Shown in pieces: positions 1-9,694 of a stretch of 64,000 nt of DNA; the first letter of the stretch is position 1; every line of letters begins with the position of its first letter. The notes below the pieces were generated by a model, which made no database searches, was not told the origin of the DNA, and worked only from the letters and a program-made list of their open reading frames with translations. The stretch is from Cytophaga sp. FL35 (GTDB lineage: Bacteria > Bacteroidota > Bacteroidia > Flavobacteriales > Flavobacteriaceae), in assembly GCF_014349235.1 (NCBI RefSeq), contig NZ_JACSOH010000002.1:246884-310883 (forward strand), in the 5' to 3' direction. A program made the translations under genes and the position numbers.

Positions 1-14
1 AATGTACTTACTAA

Positions 15-743
15 TTAATCGAATTTAAGGGTTCCAAAAAATTCCGGACGGTGAAAATCCGGTTTTTCCGTACCAACGGCATTCCAAGTTACATAATGTG
101 GTTTGGATGTATCATCTCCACATTTATAGAAATTAGCCTTTGAAACTAATCCCTGTAAATTGATTTCCTTAGAGAAAGTCCATGCCTCTTCCTGAATCAA
201 TACCGTCATTTCCCATTGGTGGTTACCACTTTTTTCTTCAAACGGTGCATCACCCAAACTTGAAATTGTTTTGATGTATTTTTCTATTACTTCCTTATCC
301 ACAAATTGACGTTCTCCCCTACCCGGACCATAGGCCAGATGAGTGGTGCCAATGCAGTTAAACTCAAAATTATAGTAGTGGCCATCTTGCAAAGGGTCTA
401 TAAAGAATTCCACGCAACTATCTCTGTGGGTAGGAGAATTAGCTTCTGAAAATTGGGCTAGAATATGCCCTTCTTCCACATAAAATTTGAGCCAAATTTC
501 GTTTTGATGACGTGCTATTCTAAATTGTACCGTTGGTCGATACGAAAAGGAGTCCCAATTAATTGTAGCAATTTCCTGAAGGGCAGTGTGTTTCTCCAAC
601 AATTCGGAAACCTGCTTCAAATCTCCATTGGCATTGGTGGTGATTTCTTTAACCATCAAGGTCTTTCCCATATTCTTTTCTGTTTGTGACATGGTCATTA
701 AATGTATTAAAAGGGCGGGTATGATGAAAATTCTAAGAATCAT
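15..743 (-). CDS. Secreted carbohydrate-binding family 9-like protein
   Basis: This 242-residue protein begins with a hydrophobic signal segment (about residues 1-18) and continues as a single beta-sandwich-like domain of the CBM9-like/DOMON-like type. The family hallmark is visible: an S-C-V-E-F-F-I-D-P strand around residue 110, a following N-F-E-F-N-C-I-G-T strand, and a C-terminal D-F-H-R-P-E-F-F-G block that closes the domain. Such proteins are found on their own, or attached to glycoside hydrolases, in Bacteroidota and are presumed to bind glycans outside the cytoplasm; no catalytic residues are recognisable. It diverges from the PSD1/DUF1501 pair that starts 147 bases away, so a functional link with that pair is possible but unproven. 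The assignment rests on sequence pattern only. Confidence 0.75.
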   Translation of the reverse strand: MILRIFIIPALLIHLMTMSQTEKNMGKTLMVKEITTNANGDLKQVSELLEKHTALQEIATINWDSFSYRPTVQFRIARHQNEIWLKFYVEEGHILAQFSEANSPTHRDSCVEFFIDPLQDGHYYNFEFNCIGTTHLAYGPGRGERQFVDKEVIEKYIKTISSLGDAPFEEKSGNHQWEMTVLIQEEAWTFSKEINLQGLVSKANFYKCGDDTSKPHYVTWNAVGTEKPDFHRPEFFGTLKFD

Positions 744-889
744 GAATGTCCTTACTTAAAATCCGAAGGTACATAATTTTGAGGCTTGCTATTTCGGGAA
801 GTTCTTTTGCCGCATTTTTAAGTCTACGCTTCACAATTGAAATTATCTTTTTTGTATCTTGTTAGTCAATCCTTTACCAAACTCAACTA

Positions 890-3439
890 ATGAAACTCAC
901 TCAATACCCAGTCTATTTGACTCTGGTAATCTTTTATTGTCTCAGTAGTTGTGGCCCCAGCCTAGATGATGAGGTGGCCGAAGCTTACGAAAGGCTTCCC
1001 GATAAAATAGATTTTAATTTTCACGTAAGGCCCATCTTGTCCGATCGTTGTTTCCATTGCCACGGACCCGATGAAAATACCCGAATGGCAGATTTACGAT
1101 TAGATACTGAAGAAGGAATGTTCTCCTACATTCCCGGTAAAGAAGAATTTCCGGTGGTAGGTGGGTCTCCATCCAAAAGTGTTCTTATTGATCGTATTCT
1201 GAGTGGCAACCCCGAAACGGTCATGCCCACCCCTGAGTCTAATTTGAATTTGAGTCCGGACGAAAAGGCTACTTTGATCAAATGGGTAGAGCAGGGCGCA
1301 GAATTTAAAAACCACTGGGCCTATTCCCCTCCCCAAAAGGCACCTTTACCGAAAACCTCCCAAACTGATTGGCCCCTTAACCCCATCGATTATTTTGTTC
1401 TCAATAAGTTGGAACAAAACGGATTGCAACCATCACCGCAGGCCAGTAAAGAAACCCTCATCAGAAGGTTGACTTTTGATTTAAACGGACTGCCCCCTAG
1501 TTTAATGGAAATCGAAGATTTTATCAATGACACCTCGCCCCAGGCGTATGAAAAATTGGTCGATAGACTGCTCGCGTCCCCTAGATTCGGTGAACGATGG
1601 GCTTGGGAATGGTTAGATGTTGCCCGATATTCAGACACTAACGGTTTTCAAGGCGATTTTGAACGCGACATGTGGCCGTGGCGCGATTGGGTCATCAAGG
1701 CTTTTAACGACAACATGCCTTATGATGAATTCACCATCAAACAATTGGCGGGCGATCTACTCCCTAACGCAACGGAAAACGATATACTCGCTACCGGCTT
1801 CAACCGTAACCATACTTACAACGCGGAAGGCGGCACCATTCCTGAAGAAACACGGGTTACGAATGTTTTTGACCGCGTAGAGACTACCGGAACCACGTGG
1901 TTGGGGCTCACTATGAACTGCGCAAGATGCCACGACCATAAGTACGATAACATCACACAAAAAGAATATTACCAGATGTTCGACTATTTTAATCAAACTT
2001 CTGAAAAGGGCGGGCAATACACCGGCAATGTAAAACCTCTTTTGAATATGAGTTCAGAGGAAAAAAAGAACCAAATGGCACAGTTGGAAGCATATATTCA
2101 ACAACTGAACCAAAAAGTAGATGAATTTGAGCTTAAAAAATTTCCTAGGGCAAAAGGCTTACCGGCATCGGAATCCGAGGTTGCAAAAAATATTAAAGGG
2201 GTAGACCCACGTATTCTCTTGGGCTCCGCAGCGGGGCGCGGTAATTATGGTTTAAAACAACTGGTCAACTATTTTAAAACCAGAGACCGCACTTATACGG
2301 CTATACTCAAAGAGCTAGTTGACACAAAGGATAAATTGGGAAAGGAATCAAAAACAGCCGTTCAAGTAATGGTGATGGATGAATTGCCCGAACCTCGTTA
2401 TACTTTTATTTTGGAGCGCGGGGGGTATAACAAGCCCCAAATGACAGAAACTATTTGTGCCGATGTACCATCTGTTCTTCCAGCAGTAAAAAATAAAAAC
2501 AATCAAAACCGACTCAGTTTGGCGCAATGGTTGGTATCCGACGAACAACCGCTGACACCCCGAGTAACCGTCAACCGCTATTGGCAGGCTTTTTTCGGGA
2601 ATGGCATCGTAAAGACCATTGAAGATTTTGGGGTACAAGGAGCTTTGCCTAGCCATCCGGAATTGCTCGATTGGTTGGCCGTTGATTTTAAGGAAAATGA
2701 TTGGGATCTTAAAAAACTGATCAAAACCATAGTGATGAGTGCTACCTACCGGCAATCTTCTATTATGACCGAAGAGCTAAAGGAACGCGACCCCGAAAAC
2801 CAACTATTAGCACGAGCTACCCGACTACGTTATCCTTCGTGGATGTTACGTGACCAAGCGCTTTTTACCAGTGGACTAATGGTCGATTCCCTAGGTGGAA
2901 AACCGGTTAAACCCTATCAACCCGAAGGTATATGGTCAGAGGCCACTTTTGGAAAAACCATTTACCAACAAGATGTGGGCGAAGGTCTCTACCGTAGAAG
3001 CCTGTACACCTTTTGGCGAAGAATTGTGGGCCCTACTTTTCTGTTCGACAATGCTTCAAGGCAGGTATGTGAAGTAAAAACACTCAAAACGAACACACCC
3101 CTACATGCCCTTACCACCCTAAATGATATCACTTATATGGAAGCCGCTCGGGTATTGGCAGAAAAAATAATAATCAATAAAGGTCCCGATTTAGACCGAT
3201 TGACCTACGGCTTTCGGCTGGTCACTTCCCGAAAACCAAAAAGCGAGGAACTCCATATTCTTCAAAATCGACTGAAGAAATTGCGGGCTGAATTTTCTAA
3301 AAATCTTCCTGAGGCCGAAAAAATGGTAAGCATCGGAGATTATAGAACCGACAACACCCTCGACTTGGTAGATTATGCCTCGTATACTGTCCTGAGCTCC
3401 ATCCTTTTTAATCTAGACGAATCGATTACCCGACAATAA
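890..3439 (+). CDS. PSD1 / DUF1549-DUF1553 lipoprotein with c-type haem motifs
   Basis: The 849-residue product has a lipoprotein signal peptide with the lipid-anchored cysteine at about residue 21. An N-terminal planctomycete cytochrome-like domain follows, with a C-F-H-C-H haem-binding motif at residues 54-58. A DUF1549 region (about 165-370) contains the second family motif C-A-R-C-H-D-H at 344-350, and a DUF1553 region fills about 545-830. The family is abundant in Planctomycetes and also occurs in Bacteroidota, almost always next to a DUF1501 gene. Its biochemical role is unsettled; links to extracellular glycan or sulfated-polysaccharide use have been inferred from context. The laminin-G-like insert seen in many longer relatives appears to be absent. 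The stop codon overlaps the start of the next gene by one base (TAATG), which suggests translational coupling. Confidence 0.85.
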   Translation: MKLTQYPVYLTLVIFYCLSSCGPSLDDEVAEAYERLPDKIDFNFHVRPILSDRCFHCHGPDENTRMADLRLDTEEGMFSYIPGKEEFPVVGGSPSKSVLIDRILSGNPETVMPTPESNLNLSPDEKATLIKWVEQGAEFKNHWAYSPPQKAPLPKTSQTDWPLNPIDYFVLNKLEQNGLQPSPQASKETLIRRLTFDLNGLPPSLMEIEDFINDTSPQAYEKLVDRLLASPRFGERWAWEWLDVARYSDTNGFQGDFERDMWPWRDWVIKAFNDNMPYDEFTIKQLAGDLLPNATENDILATGFNRNHTYNAEGGTIPEETRVTNVFDRVETTGTTWLGLTMNCARCHDHKYDNITQKEYYQMFDYFNQTSEKGGQYTGNVKPLLNMSSEEKKNQMAQLEAYIQQLNQKVDEFELKKFPRAKGLPASESEVAKNIKGVDPRILLGSAAGRGNYGLKQLVNYFKTRDRTYTAILKELVDTKDKLGKESKTAVQVMVMDELPEPRYTFILERGGYNKPQMTETICADVPSVLPAVKNKNNQNRLSLAQWLVSDEQPLTPRVTVNRYWQAFFGNGIVKTIEDFGVQGALPSHPELLDWLAVDFKENDWDLKKLIKTIVMSATYRQSSIMTEELKERDPENQLLARATRLRYPSWMLRDQALFTSGLMVDSLGGKPVKPYQPEGIWSEATFGKTIYQQDVGEGLYRRSLYTFWRRIVGPTFLFDNASRQVCEVKTLKTNTPLHALTTLNDITYMEAARVLAEKIIINKGPDLDRLTYGFRLVTSRKPKSEELHILQNRLKKLRAEFSKNLPEAEKMVSIGDYRTDNTLDLVDYASYTVLSSILFNLDESITRQ

Positions 3440-4914
3440 TGAAGAACCAAAAACTACACCCGTTCGATGCCTATCAAGCGCAGATTACCCGTCGCAATTT
3501 TTTCGGTAAAATGGCGCAAGGTATCGGGGGCATGGCCCTCGCCAGCATGCTGAATCCGATTTCGGTACTCGCCAAAGAGCCCTTTTCTACGGCAGGCCCC
3601 AGCAGATTGCCCCACTTCGCCCCAAAAGCGAAAAGGGTTATTTACCTATTTCAAAATGGGGCTCCTTCTCATGTAGACCTTTTTGACTATAAACCTATGC
3701 TCAAAAAATGGCACGGGAAACAGATTCCCGATTCGTTAACCGCAGGTAAACGTTTTTCAACCATGACGGGTGGGCAAGCAGCTAGGCCGGTAATAGGGGA
3801 AATTAGCAACTTCGCCCAGCATGGCCATAGTGGTGCATGGGTATCGGACTTTATGCCCGAAACGGCCAAGGTAGCCGATGACTTATGCTTTGTTAAATCG
3901 ATGTACACTGAATCGGTCAACCACGCCCCTGCCATTACTTTTTTTCTAACGGGTTCTGAACAGCCCGGAAGACCGAGCATGGGTTCATGGCTTACCTACG
4001 GATTGGGAAGTACGGCCAAAGACCTTCCTGATTTTGTTTGTATGACTTCTAGGGATAAGGAGGCCAGTTGCGGACAGATTTTTTACGATTACTACTGGGG
4101 AAGCGGTTTTCTGCCCACCAAGTTTCAAGGAGTGAAATTCCGAGGGGGAGGCGACCCCGTACTCTATTTGAAAAATCCTGAGGGACTCAACAGAAGTCTG
4201 AGAAGGGATATGTTGGACGACATTCAACAACTCAATGAAATTAACCTGAAAGAATACGGCGACCCGGAAATAAATACCCGAATTGCCCAATATGAAATGG
4301 CCTATAAAATGCAGGTGAGTGTACCCGACCTCACCGATTTCTCCAATGAACCCCAACATATTTTAGATATGTACGGGCCCGATGTTCACCGTAAGGGAAG
4401 TTTTGCCTATAACTGTCTGATGGCAAGAAGACTTGCCGAGCGCGATGTGCGATTTATTCAATGCATGCACGCGGGTTGGGATCAACATACCAACCTCAAC
4501 CATCAGTTGATTATACAATGTAAAGATACCGACCAGCCCAGTGCCGCCCTCATTAAAGATTTAAAACAACGGGGCATGCTCGAAGACACCTTGGTAATCT
4601 GGGGCGGGGAGTTTGGCCGTACCCCTTTTTTACAAGGTAATATCAAAGACACTTACAATTGGGGCCGAGACCACCACCCTTACGTTTTCACTTTATGGAT
4701 GGCAGGTGCGGGTGTAAAACCAGGTTTGACTTATGGGGCTTCGGATGAGTTTGGCTTCAACCCTGTTGAAAACAAGGTACACGTACACGATTTTCAGGCC
4801 ACCGTCATGCACCTTATGGGTATCGACCATGAACAATTCACCTTTAAGCACCAAGGACGAAGGTACCGCCTCACCGATGTACACGGTCATGTGGTTAAGG
4901 GCATTCTGACTTAA
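3439..4914 (+). CDS. DUF1501 family protein (sulfatase-like fold, Tat-exported)
   Basis: The 491-residue protein starts with a twin-arginine export signal (T-R-R-N-F-F at residues 17-22, followed by a hydrophobic glycine/alanine stretch). The body matches DUF1501, a family related to the alkaline phosphatase/sulfatase superfamily. Recognisable blocks are Q-N-G-A-P-S-H-V-D-L-F-D-Y near residue 75, the N-H-A-P-A region near 155, W-D-Q-H-T-N near 350, W-G-G-E-F-G-R-T-P near 390 and a late G-R-D-H-H-P block. Conserved Asp and His residues suggest a metal site, but no activity has been firmly assigned to the family. It forms a two-gene unit with the upstream PSD1 lipoprotein, as is usual for this pair. 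It ends convergently with the ligase gene; the two stop codons share bases 4911-4914. Confidence 0.85.
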   Translation: MKNQKLHPFDAYQAQITRRNFFGKMAQGIGGMALASMLNPISVLAKEPFSTAGPSRLPHFAPKAKRVIYLFQNGAPSHVDLFDYKPMLKKWHGKQIPDSLTAGKRFSTMTGGQAARPVIGEISNFAQHGHSGAWVSDFMPETAKVADDLCFVKSMYTESVNHAPAITFFLTGSEQPGRPSMGSWLTYGLGSTAKDLPDFVCMTSRDKEASCGQIFYDYYWGSGFLPTKFQGVKFRGGGDPVLYLKNPEGLNRSLRRDMLDDIQQLNEINLKEYGDPEINTRIAQYEMAYKMQVSVPDLTDFSNEPQHILDMYGPDVHRKGSFAYNCLMARRLAERDVRFIQCMHAGWDQHTNLNHQLIIQCKDTDQPSAALIKDLKQRGMLEDTLVIWGGEFGRTPFLQGNIKDTYNWGRDHHPYVFTLWMAGAGVKPGLTYGASDEFGFNPVENKVHVHDFQATVMHLMGIDHEQFTFKHQGRRYRLTDVHGHVVKGILT

Positions 4915-6776
4915 ATCTCTAAAATTTCCGATACGCTCGGTTCGTGATAGATTTTCGCTACCCAATCTTTTCGGTTGGTCAATACGGCCCGTTGGTTTAT
5001 AGAACCCTTTTCAGTAAGTTCCCCTCTTTTAGCACTAGGTTCAAAATCTGCAATCAACGCCTTTTTGACAAAGGTGGAAGCGCCCGTATTTCGTTTAAAA
5101 ATGGCCGTCAACGCCTTAATTAATCGTAAACGTAGCTCCTCCAAAGTCATTTTTTGGCGCATGTTCGCATCTAGAAATAGTAAGGCCCCTACAAAACTTT
5201 GGTCGTGACCGGTAAGCACCACGTCTTTAATAATTCCGTTCGACTTATTTATCAACTGGGTACGAAGTAAACCGACATTTACCCAAGTTCCGGTATTCAA
5301 TTTAAAATTTTCGGTGATGCGCCCATCGTAGACCAACCCTTGGTTCGCGTCTTCGGCATCTTGGAATTTTAAGGCGTCACCGCTTTTAAAATAACCCTCT
5401 TCGTCAAAAGCATTTTTAGTCTGAAGGTCATCGCGCCAATAGCCGGGCGTTAAATTGGGACCTTTAAAGCGTACTTCAAAGGCATCATCGCAAGGCACTA
5501 ATTTGGCACTGATTCCCGGAACGGGCACTCCTAAATTTCCCGAAAGTTGATCATATCGGGTATTGAACATGGTCGACGGACAAGCTTCGGTCATTCCGTA
5601 TCCGGAAGAAATCAAAATTCGCTTCCCAACCGTTCGCAAAGCGAGCGCGTCTAATCGATCACGCACGTGCTGCGATAAACTAGCCCCCCCGAAGAACAGC
5701 ATTTTTAACTGACTAAAAAATAAGGAACAGAAATTCTTGTCCTGCTCTAATTGTACTACTAGTTCTTCAAAACCTTTGGGCACGTTAAAGTATACGGTGG
5801 GTGCAATCTCTTGTAAATTTCTCACGGTAATTTCGGTGCCAGCAGGAGTGGGGTTTCCCTCATCGATATATAAAGTACCGCCATTGTAAAAAACGAGTCC
5901 GAAATTATGATTGCCTCCAAAGGTGTGGCTCCAAGGCAGCCAATCCATCAGGAGCAATCCGCCATTGGCCATAAAGGGATAGGTTTGCGTAATCTGTTGA
6001 AGGTTACAACTGAGATTCCCTTGGGTATTGATGACTCCTTTGGGCATACCTGTAGACCCTGAAGTGAATAATATTTTTGCAATCGTATCGGCTGTTAGTT
6101 GCTTATGAGCTTGTTCAACTGCCTTTGTAGGGGACACGCCGAGCAATTGATCAAATAACATAGACCCGTTAATCGGGTTTTCCGCTACGACCAAGGGCGT
6201 ATCAACACCCAAAACCGCATTAAGTGCATTTTGATAACGCTGTCCATCTTGAACGAAGACCAAACCCGGGGTCAATAACTGAATGCAATGCTTCAGTTTT
6301 TTATAATCTTTAGATTTTAAGGAATAGGCCGAACTAATGGCCGAAAACGGAATACCTACATGTTGGGCCGCCAAGGCCAAAAGGGCATGCTGCCAACTAT
6401 TGCCCGAAAGTACCACTATGGGGTGCTCTTTATCCGCACCGCTATCAATTAAAAACTGAGCTACACTCAACATTTTTTTCCAGACCTCGGCGTAGGTCAA
6501 ACGGTACCAATTACCATCGGCATCTCGTTGGGCCAATAAGATTTTCTCAGGATTTTTATCCGCCCAATACCGCAGTCGCTCCGTTATTTTTTCAGGATAG
6601 GTATCCAAAGGAAGACTAGAACGCAATAAAATACTGCCGTCGCTTCTAGTGTTTTTTTCGATGTCTATAGCGGCAGTCGGAACTTCTAAGTAGGCGATAT
6701 CTTGTTTGGTTTCCAAAAATGGGATGTTATTTAGCGGCCATACGAATGGCCCCGTCCAAACGGATGGTCTCCCCAT
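4911..6776 (-). CDS. Feruloyl-CoA synthase-like acyl-CoA ligase
   Basis: This 621-residue product belongs to the ANL (AMP-dependent synthetase) superfamily. The phosphate-binding loop [11 protein letters not shown] lies near residue 240, and the adenylate motif S-S-G-Y-G-M-T-E near 395. The overall pattern ([10 protein letters not shown] near the start, S-S-A-Y-S-L and P-G-L-V-F-V in the N-terminal half) resembles bacterial feruloyl-CoA synthases, which activate ferulate or related hydroxycinnamates with ATP and CoA. Ferulate decorates xylan and pectin side chains, so the function fits the window, but other aromatic or fatty acids are possible. The only available ATG (6776) overlaps the preceding SDR gene by 50 bases, and the first 16 residues look non-conserved. 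Initiation at a non-ATG codon nearer 6730 is possible. Confidence 0.72.
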   Translation of the reverse strand: MGRPSVWTGPFVWPLNNIPFLETKQDIAYLEVPTAAIDIEKNTRSDGSILLRSSLPLDTYPEKITERLRYWADKNPEKILLAQRDADGNWYRLTYAEVWKKMLSVAQFLIDSGADKEHPIVVLSGNSWQHALLALAAQHVGIPFSAISSAYSLKSKDYKKLKHCIQLLTPGLVFVQDGQRYQNALNAVLGVDTPLVVAENPINGSMLFDQLLGVSPTKAVEQAHKQLTADTIAKILFTSGSTGMPKGVINTQGNLSCNLQQITQTYPFMANGGLLLMDWLPWSHTFGGNHNFGLVFYNGGTLYIDEGNPTPAGTEITVRNLQEIAPTVYFNVPKGFEELVVQLEQDKNFCSLFFSQLKMLFFGGASLSQHVRDRLDALALRTVGKRILISSGYGMTEACPSTMFNTRYDQLSGNLGVPVPGISAKLVPCDDAFEVRFKGPNLTPGYWRDDLQTKNAFDEEGYFKSGDALKFQDAEDANQGLVYDGRITENFKLNTGTWVNVGLLRTQLINKSNGIIKDVVLTGHDQSFVGALLFLDANMRQKMTLEELRLRLIKALTAIFKRNTGASTFVKKALIADFEPSAKRGELTEKGSINQRAVLTNRKDWVAKIYHEPSVSEILEI

Positions 6777-7494
6777 TCAGCATTTGATTTTCGATAATTT
6801 GTTGGGCCAACTGGGCGTATTCTTCGGGTTTTCCCAAGCGGGAAGGAAAAGGAACCTGTTGCCCTAACGATTCTTTGACTTCCTCTGAAAAGCCCATCAA
6901 CAAAGGGGTTTCAAAAGTTCCGGGCGCAATGGTCATCACACGAATACCAAAGCGGGCCAATTCGCGAGCTATCGGAAGCATCATGGCAATAATGCCGCCT
7001 TTGGAAGCCGAATAAGCGGCCTGCCCGATTTGTCCTTCATAGGCGGCTACCGAGGCAGTATTGATAATAATGCCACGTTCACCACTCGCTTCGGGCTTGT
7101 TTTTCTGAATGGCTTCCGCTGCCAATCGCAACACATTAAAAGTACCGATCAAATTGATTTGGATCACCTTTGAAAAAGTTTCAAGCCGGTGTACGCCTTT
7201 TCTACCCAAAACCCGTTCTCCTGGACCTATACCCGCACAATTAATGGCACCGTGCAAAGCTCCAAAATGAGCTAAGGCATTGGCTATTGTTTGTTTAACA
7301 TTTTCTTCGTCGGTAACATCGGTTTTAAGAAATAGGGTAGCTGCTCCCAATTCTTCTTGGGCTTGTTGACCAGCAGCTTCGTTTACATCGGCAAGCACCG
7401 CATTGCCACCTTTGCTTACAATCAATTGGGCGGTGGCCAACCCCAAACCGGAGACCCCTCCGGTAATCAAAAAAGTCTTGTTCTCTATTTGCAT
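6727..7494 (-). CDS. SDR-family 3-hydroxyacyl-CoA dehydrogenase-like protein
   Basis: The 255-residue protein is a classical short-chain dehydrogenase/reductase. The NAD-binding glycine motif T-G-G-V-S-G-L-G occupies residues 11-18, and an aspartate after the second strand (D-V-N at 36-38) favours NAD. N-C-A-G is at 85-88, and the catalytic residues are Ser148, Tyr161 and Lys165. The pattern G-P-G-E-R-V-L-G-R plus [11 protein letters not shown] is close to human HSD17B10-type 3-hydroxyacyl-CoA dehydrogenases, which oxidise short or branched 3-hydroxyacyl-CoA esters. It precedes the feruloyl-CoA synthase-like gene on the same strand and overlaps it, so the two are probably co-transcribed and may act on the same CoA esters. 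No enoyl-CoA hydratase/aldolase is present to complete a ferulate pathway. Confidence 0.82.
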   Translation of the reverse strand: MQIENKTFLITGGVSGLGLATAQLIVSKGGNAVLADVNEAAGQQAQEELGAATLFLKTDVTDEENVKQTIANALAHFGALHGAINCAGIGPGERVLGRKGVHRLETFSKVIQINLIGTFNVLRLAAEAIQKNKPEASGERGIIINTASVAAYEGQIGQAAYSASKGGIIAMMLPIARELARFGIRVMTIAPGTFETPLLMGFSEEVKESLGQQVPFPSRLGKPEEYAQLAQQIIENQMLNGETIRLDGAIRMAAK

Positions 7495-7677
7495 AGGTTA
7501 TGTTTGGCTAACTTGAAATCAACATGCTTGAAGTAGCCCGTATTTTAATTTCCAACACGAATATAAGGATATCCGTTGGGACAGCTACCGGAAAAATACA
7601 TGCCCCATTTGATTAAAACCATTTATTTCCTTGAAGTTTAGTAACTTGTAGGGAACTCAGCAACACTTTTACGACAT

Positions 7678-9042
7678 ATGAAACGGAAACAGTTCATTAA
7701 AACTACCTCAGCGGCCGTTGTAGGAAGTATACTTACCCCCATGGTTTCTTGCAAAACTGAAAAAAAACCTACCCCAAAAACAATAGAAACTATGCAAAGA
7801 ACCAACTGGGCGGGTAATTACACGTATAAAGCGGAGCAGATACACGAACCCAAATCAGTAACGGAAGTACAGGAACTGGTTAAAAAATTGGATGTTCAAA
7901 AAGCCTTGGGCTCCACACATTGCTTTAATGATATTGCGGACAGTCCTAAAAACCAAATTTCCACCAAACACTTAAACAAGATAATTGAAATCAATAAAGA
8001 AAATAAAACCGTACGGGTAGAGGCCGGCGCCCGATATGGGGATTTTGCCGAAATACTACATAATAAAGGGTTCGCCCTTCATAATTTAGCTTCCCTACCC
8101 CACATTTCCGTTGCAGGTGCCTGTGCCACAGCCACACACGGCTCCGGTGTTAACAACAAAAATCTTGCTGGTCAAGTAGTATCCGTAGAATTGGTAAAAC
8201 CAGATGGTAGCCTAGTAGAGCTTAGTAGAGAACATCCAGATTTTGGGGCCGTTGTAGTTGGCCTTGGTGCCTTTGGTATTATCACAAAGGTTACCCTCAT
8301 GCTACAAGATACTTTTGATGTTCAACAGGATGTTTTCCTAGACCTTCCCTTGGAATCCTTAAAAAGCAATTTTGAAAACATCATGCAAAGTGGCTATAGT
8401 GTGAGCCTTTTTACCGATTGGATGGACAATAAAGTGAGTGAGGTCTGGGTGAAACGAACATTTACCCCGGATATGACCGATTTGGGAACGAATTTTTTTG
8501 GAGCGGTGCCGGCCTCAAAAAATATTCACCCCATAGTAGCCCTGGATGCCGTAAACTGTACGGAACAAATGGGAGTTCCCGGACCTTGGTACGATAGACT
8601 TCCCCATTTTAAAATGGGCTTTACCCCTAGCGCGGGCGAAGAACTGCAATCTGAATATTTTATACCTAGGGAACATGCCGTTGATGCTATTTTGGCCATT
8701 GAGAAAATGAAGGATGAGATTTATCCGCATATACTTATATCCGAAATTAGGGCCATTGCGGCAGATGGTTTTTGGATGAGTCCCTGTTTTCAACAAGATT
8801 GTATCACCATTCATACCACCTGGCAGCAAAAACCACAGGAAGTAATGGCTTTGTTACCTAAAATCGAAAAAGCCTTAGCTCCGTTTAATGCTAAGCCACA
8901 CTGGGGCAAACTGTTTACTCTAGATGCTAAAACCCTGCAGGCACGATACCCCAAGTACAACGATTTTGTGGCATTGGCCCAAAAATACGATCCACAAGGT
9001 AAATTTAAGAACAGCTTTTTAACCGAACATATTTATAGATAA
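7678..9042 (+). CDS. Alditol oxidase-like FAD-dependent oxidoreductase
   Basis: The 454-residue protein belongs to the vanillyl-alcohol oxidase flavoprotein superfamily and closely resembles alditol/xylitol oxidases (AldO type). Diagnostic blocks are N-W-A-G-N at residues 43-47, the covalent-FAD histidine motif G-S-T-H-C-F-N-D-I-A (His81), and L-A-S-L-P-H-I-S-V-A-G-A near 135 followed by the T-H-G-S-G flavin loop. AldO enzymes oxidise xylitol or sorbitol to the aldose with release of H2O2. Unlike the soluble actinobacterial enzymes, this one carries an N-terminal lipoprotein/export-like signal with a cysteine at about residue 25, so it is probably periplasmic and membrane-anchored. The substrate is unknown; a sugar alcohol or sugar lactone is likely. 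It is divergent from the SDR gene and stands alone, 156 bases ahead of the molybdenum hydroxylase genes. Confidence 0.8.
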   Translation: MKRKQFIKTTSAAVVGSILTPMVSCKTEKKPTPKTIETMQRTNWAGNYTYKAEQIHEPKSVTEVQELVKKLDVQKALGSTHCFNDIADSPKNQISTKHLNKIIEINKENKTVRVEAGARYGDFAEILHNKGFALHNLASLPHISVAGACATATHGSGVNNKNLAGQVVSVELVKPDGSLVELSREHPDFGAVVVGLGAFGIITKVTLMLQDTFDVQQDVFLDLPLESLKSNFENIMQSGYSVSLFTDWMDNKVSEVWVKRTFTPDMTDLGTNFFGAVPASKNIHPIVALDAVNCTEQMGVPGPWYDRLPHFKMGFTPSAGEELQSEYFIPREHAVDAILAIEKMKDEIYPHILISEIRAIAADGFWMSPCFQQDCITIHTTWQQKPQEVMALLPKIEKALAPFNAKPHWGKLFTLDAKTLQARYPKYNDFVALAQKYDPQGKFKNSFLTEHIYR

Positions 9043-9198
9043 ATAGCGTATTAGAAATTAAATTTATAAGAATAAGTAATAGCTATTGCACTAATATAGT
9101 AGAATAGCAGAACTATATTAACCAACAACAGCACTAAAAGAACGCTCTTGACCTTTATTTAAGAGGAAATTCATAATTTCAAACAAAACTTTTCAATC

Positions 9199-9660
9199 AT
9201 GGCTTCATTCAACTTAAAAATCAACGGTACCACCCAAAAAGTGGAAGCAGACCCCAGTACACCCATGCTTTGGGTATTGCGCGATCACCTAAAATTAGTG
9301 GGAACCAAATTTGGTTGTGGCATTGCCCAGTGTGGTGCCTGCACCGTACATTTGGGAGACAATGCAGTACGTAGCTGCCAATTACCGGTATCCGCTGTAG
9401 GAGAGCAGCCAATTACAACCATCGAGGGACTTTCGGAAAATGGCGATCACCCGGTTCAAAAAGCTTGGCTGGAGGTTGATGTTCCCCAATGCGGTTATTG
9501 CCAAGCAGGGCAGATCATGACGGCCTCGGCTTTTTTAAAGAGCAACCCAAACCCTACAGACGAGGAAATCTCTACGGCCATGAACGGTAATATTTGCCGC
9601 TGTGGAACGTATACAAGAATCAAAAAAGCGGTAAAGTTAGCGGCCGCAGATTCCGAATAA
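9199..9660 (+). CDS. (2Fe-2S) subunit of a molybdenum hydroxylase (IorA-like)
   Basis: This 153-residue protein is the small iron-sulfur subunit of a xanthine dehydrogenase/isoquinoline 1-oxidoreductase type enzyme. The plant-ferredoxin cluster uses Cys40, Cys45, Cys48 and Cys60. The second, helical-domain cluster uses Cys98, Cys101, Cys133 and Cys135, with the typical C-G-Y-C-Q and C-R-C-G-T-Y contexts. It passes electrons from the molybdenum subunit to an external acceptor. The length is normal and there is no export signal, although partner subunits with Tat signals can carry such subunits across the membrane. The molybdopterin subunit follows 34 bases downstream on the same strand, so the two form an operon. 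No FAD subunit is present, which fits the two-subunit Ior arrangement. Confidence 0.92.
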   Translation: MASFNLKINGTTQKVEADPSTPMLWVLRDHLKLVGTKFGCGIAQCGACTVHLGDNAVRSCQLPVSAVGEQPITTIEGLSENGDHPVQKAWLEVDVPQCGYCQAGQIMTASAFLKSNPNPTDEEISTAMNGNICRCGTYTRIKKAVKLAAADSE

Positions 9661-9694
9661 GCCTGTACCTCAACTACTCTAAAACCTAGAAAAA

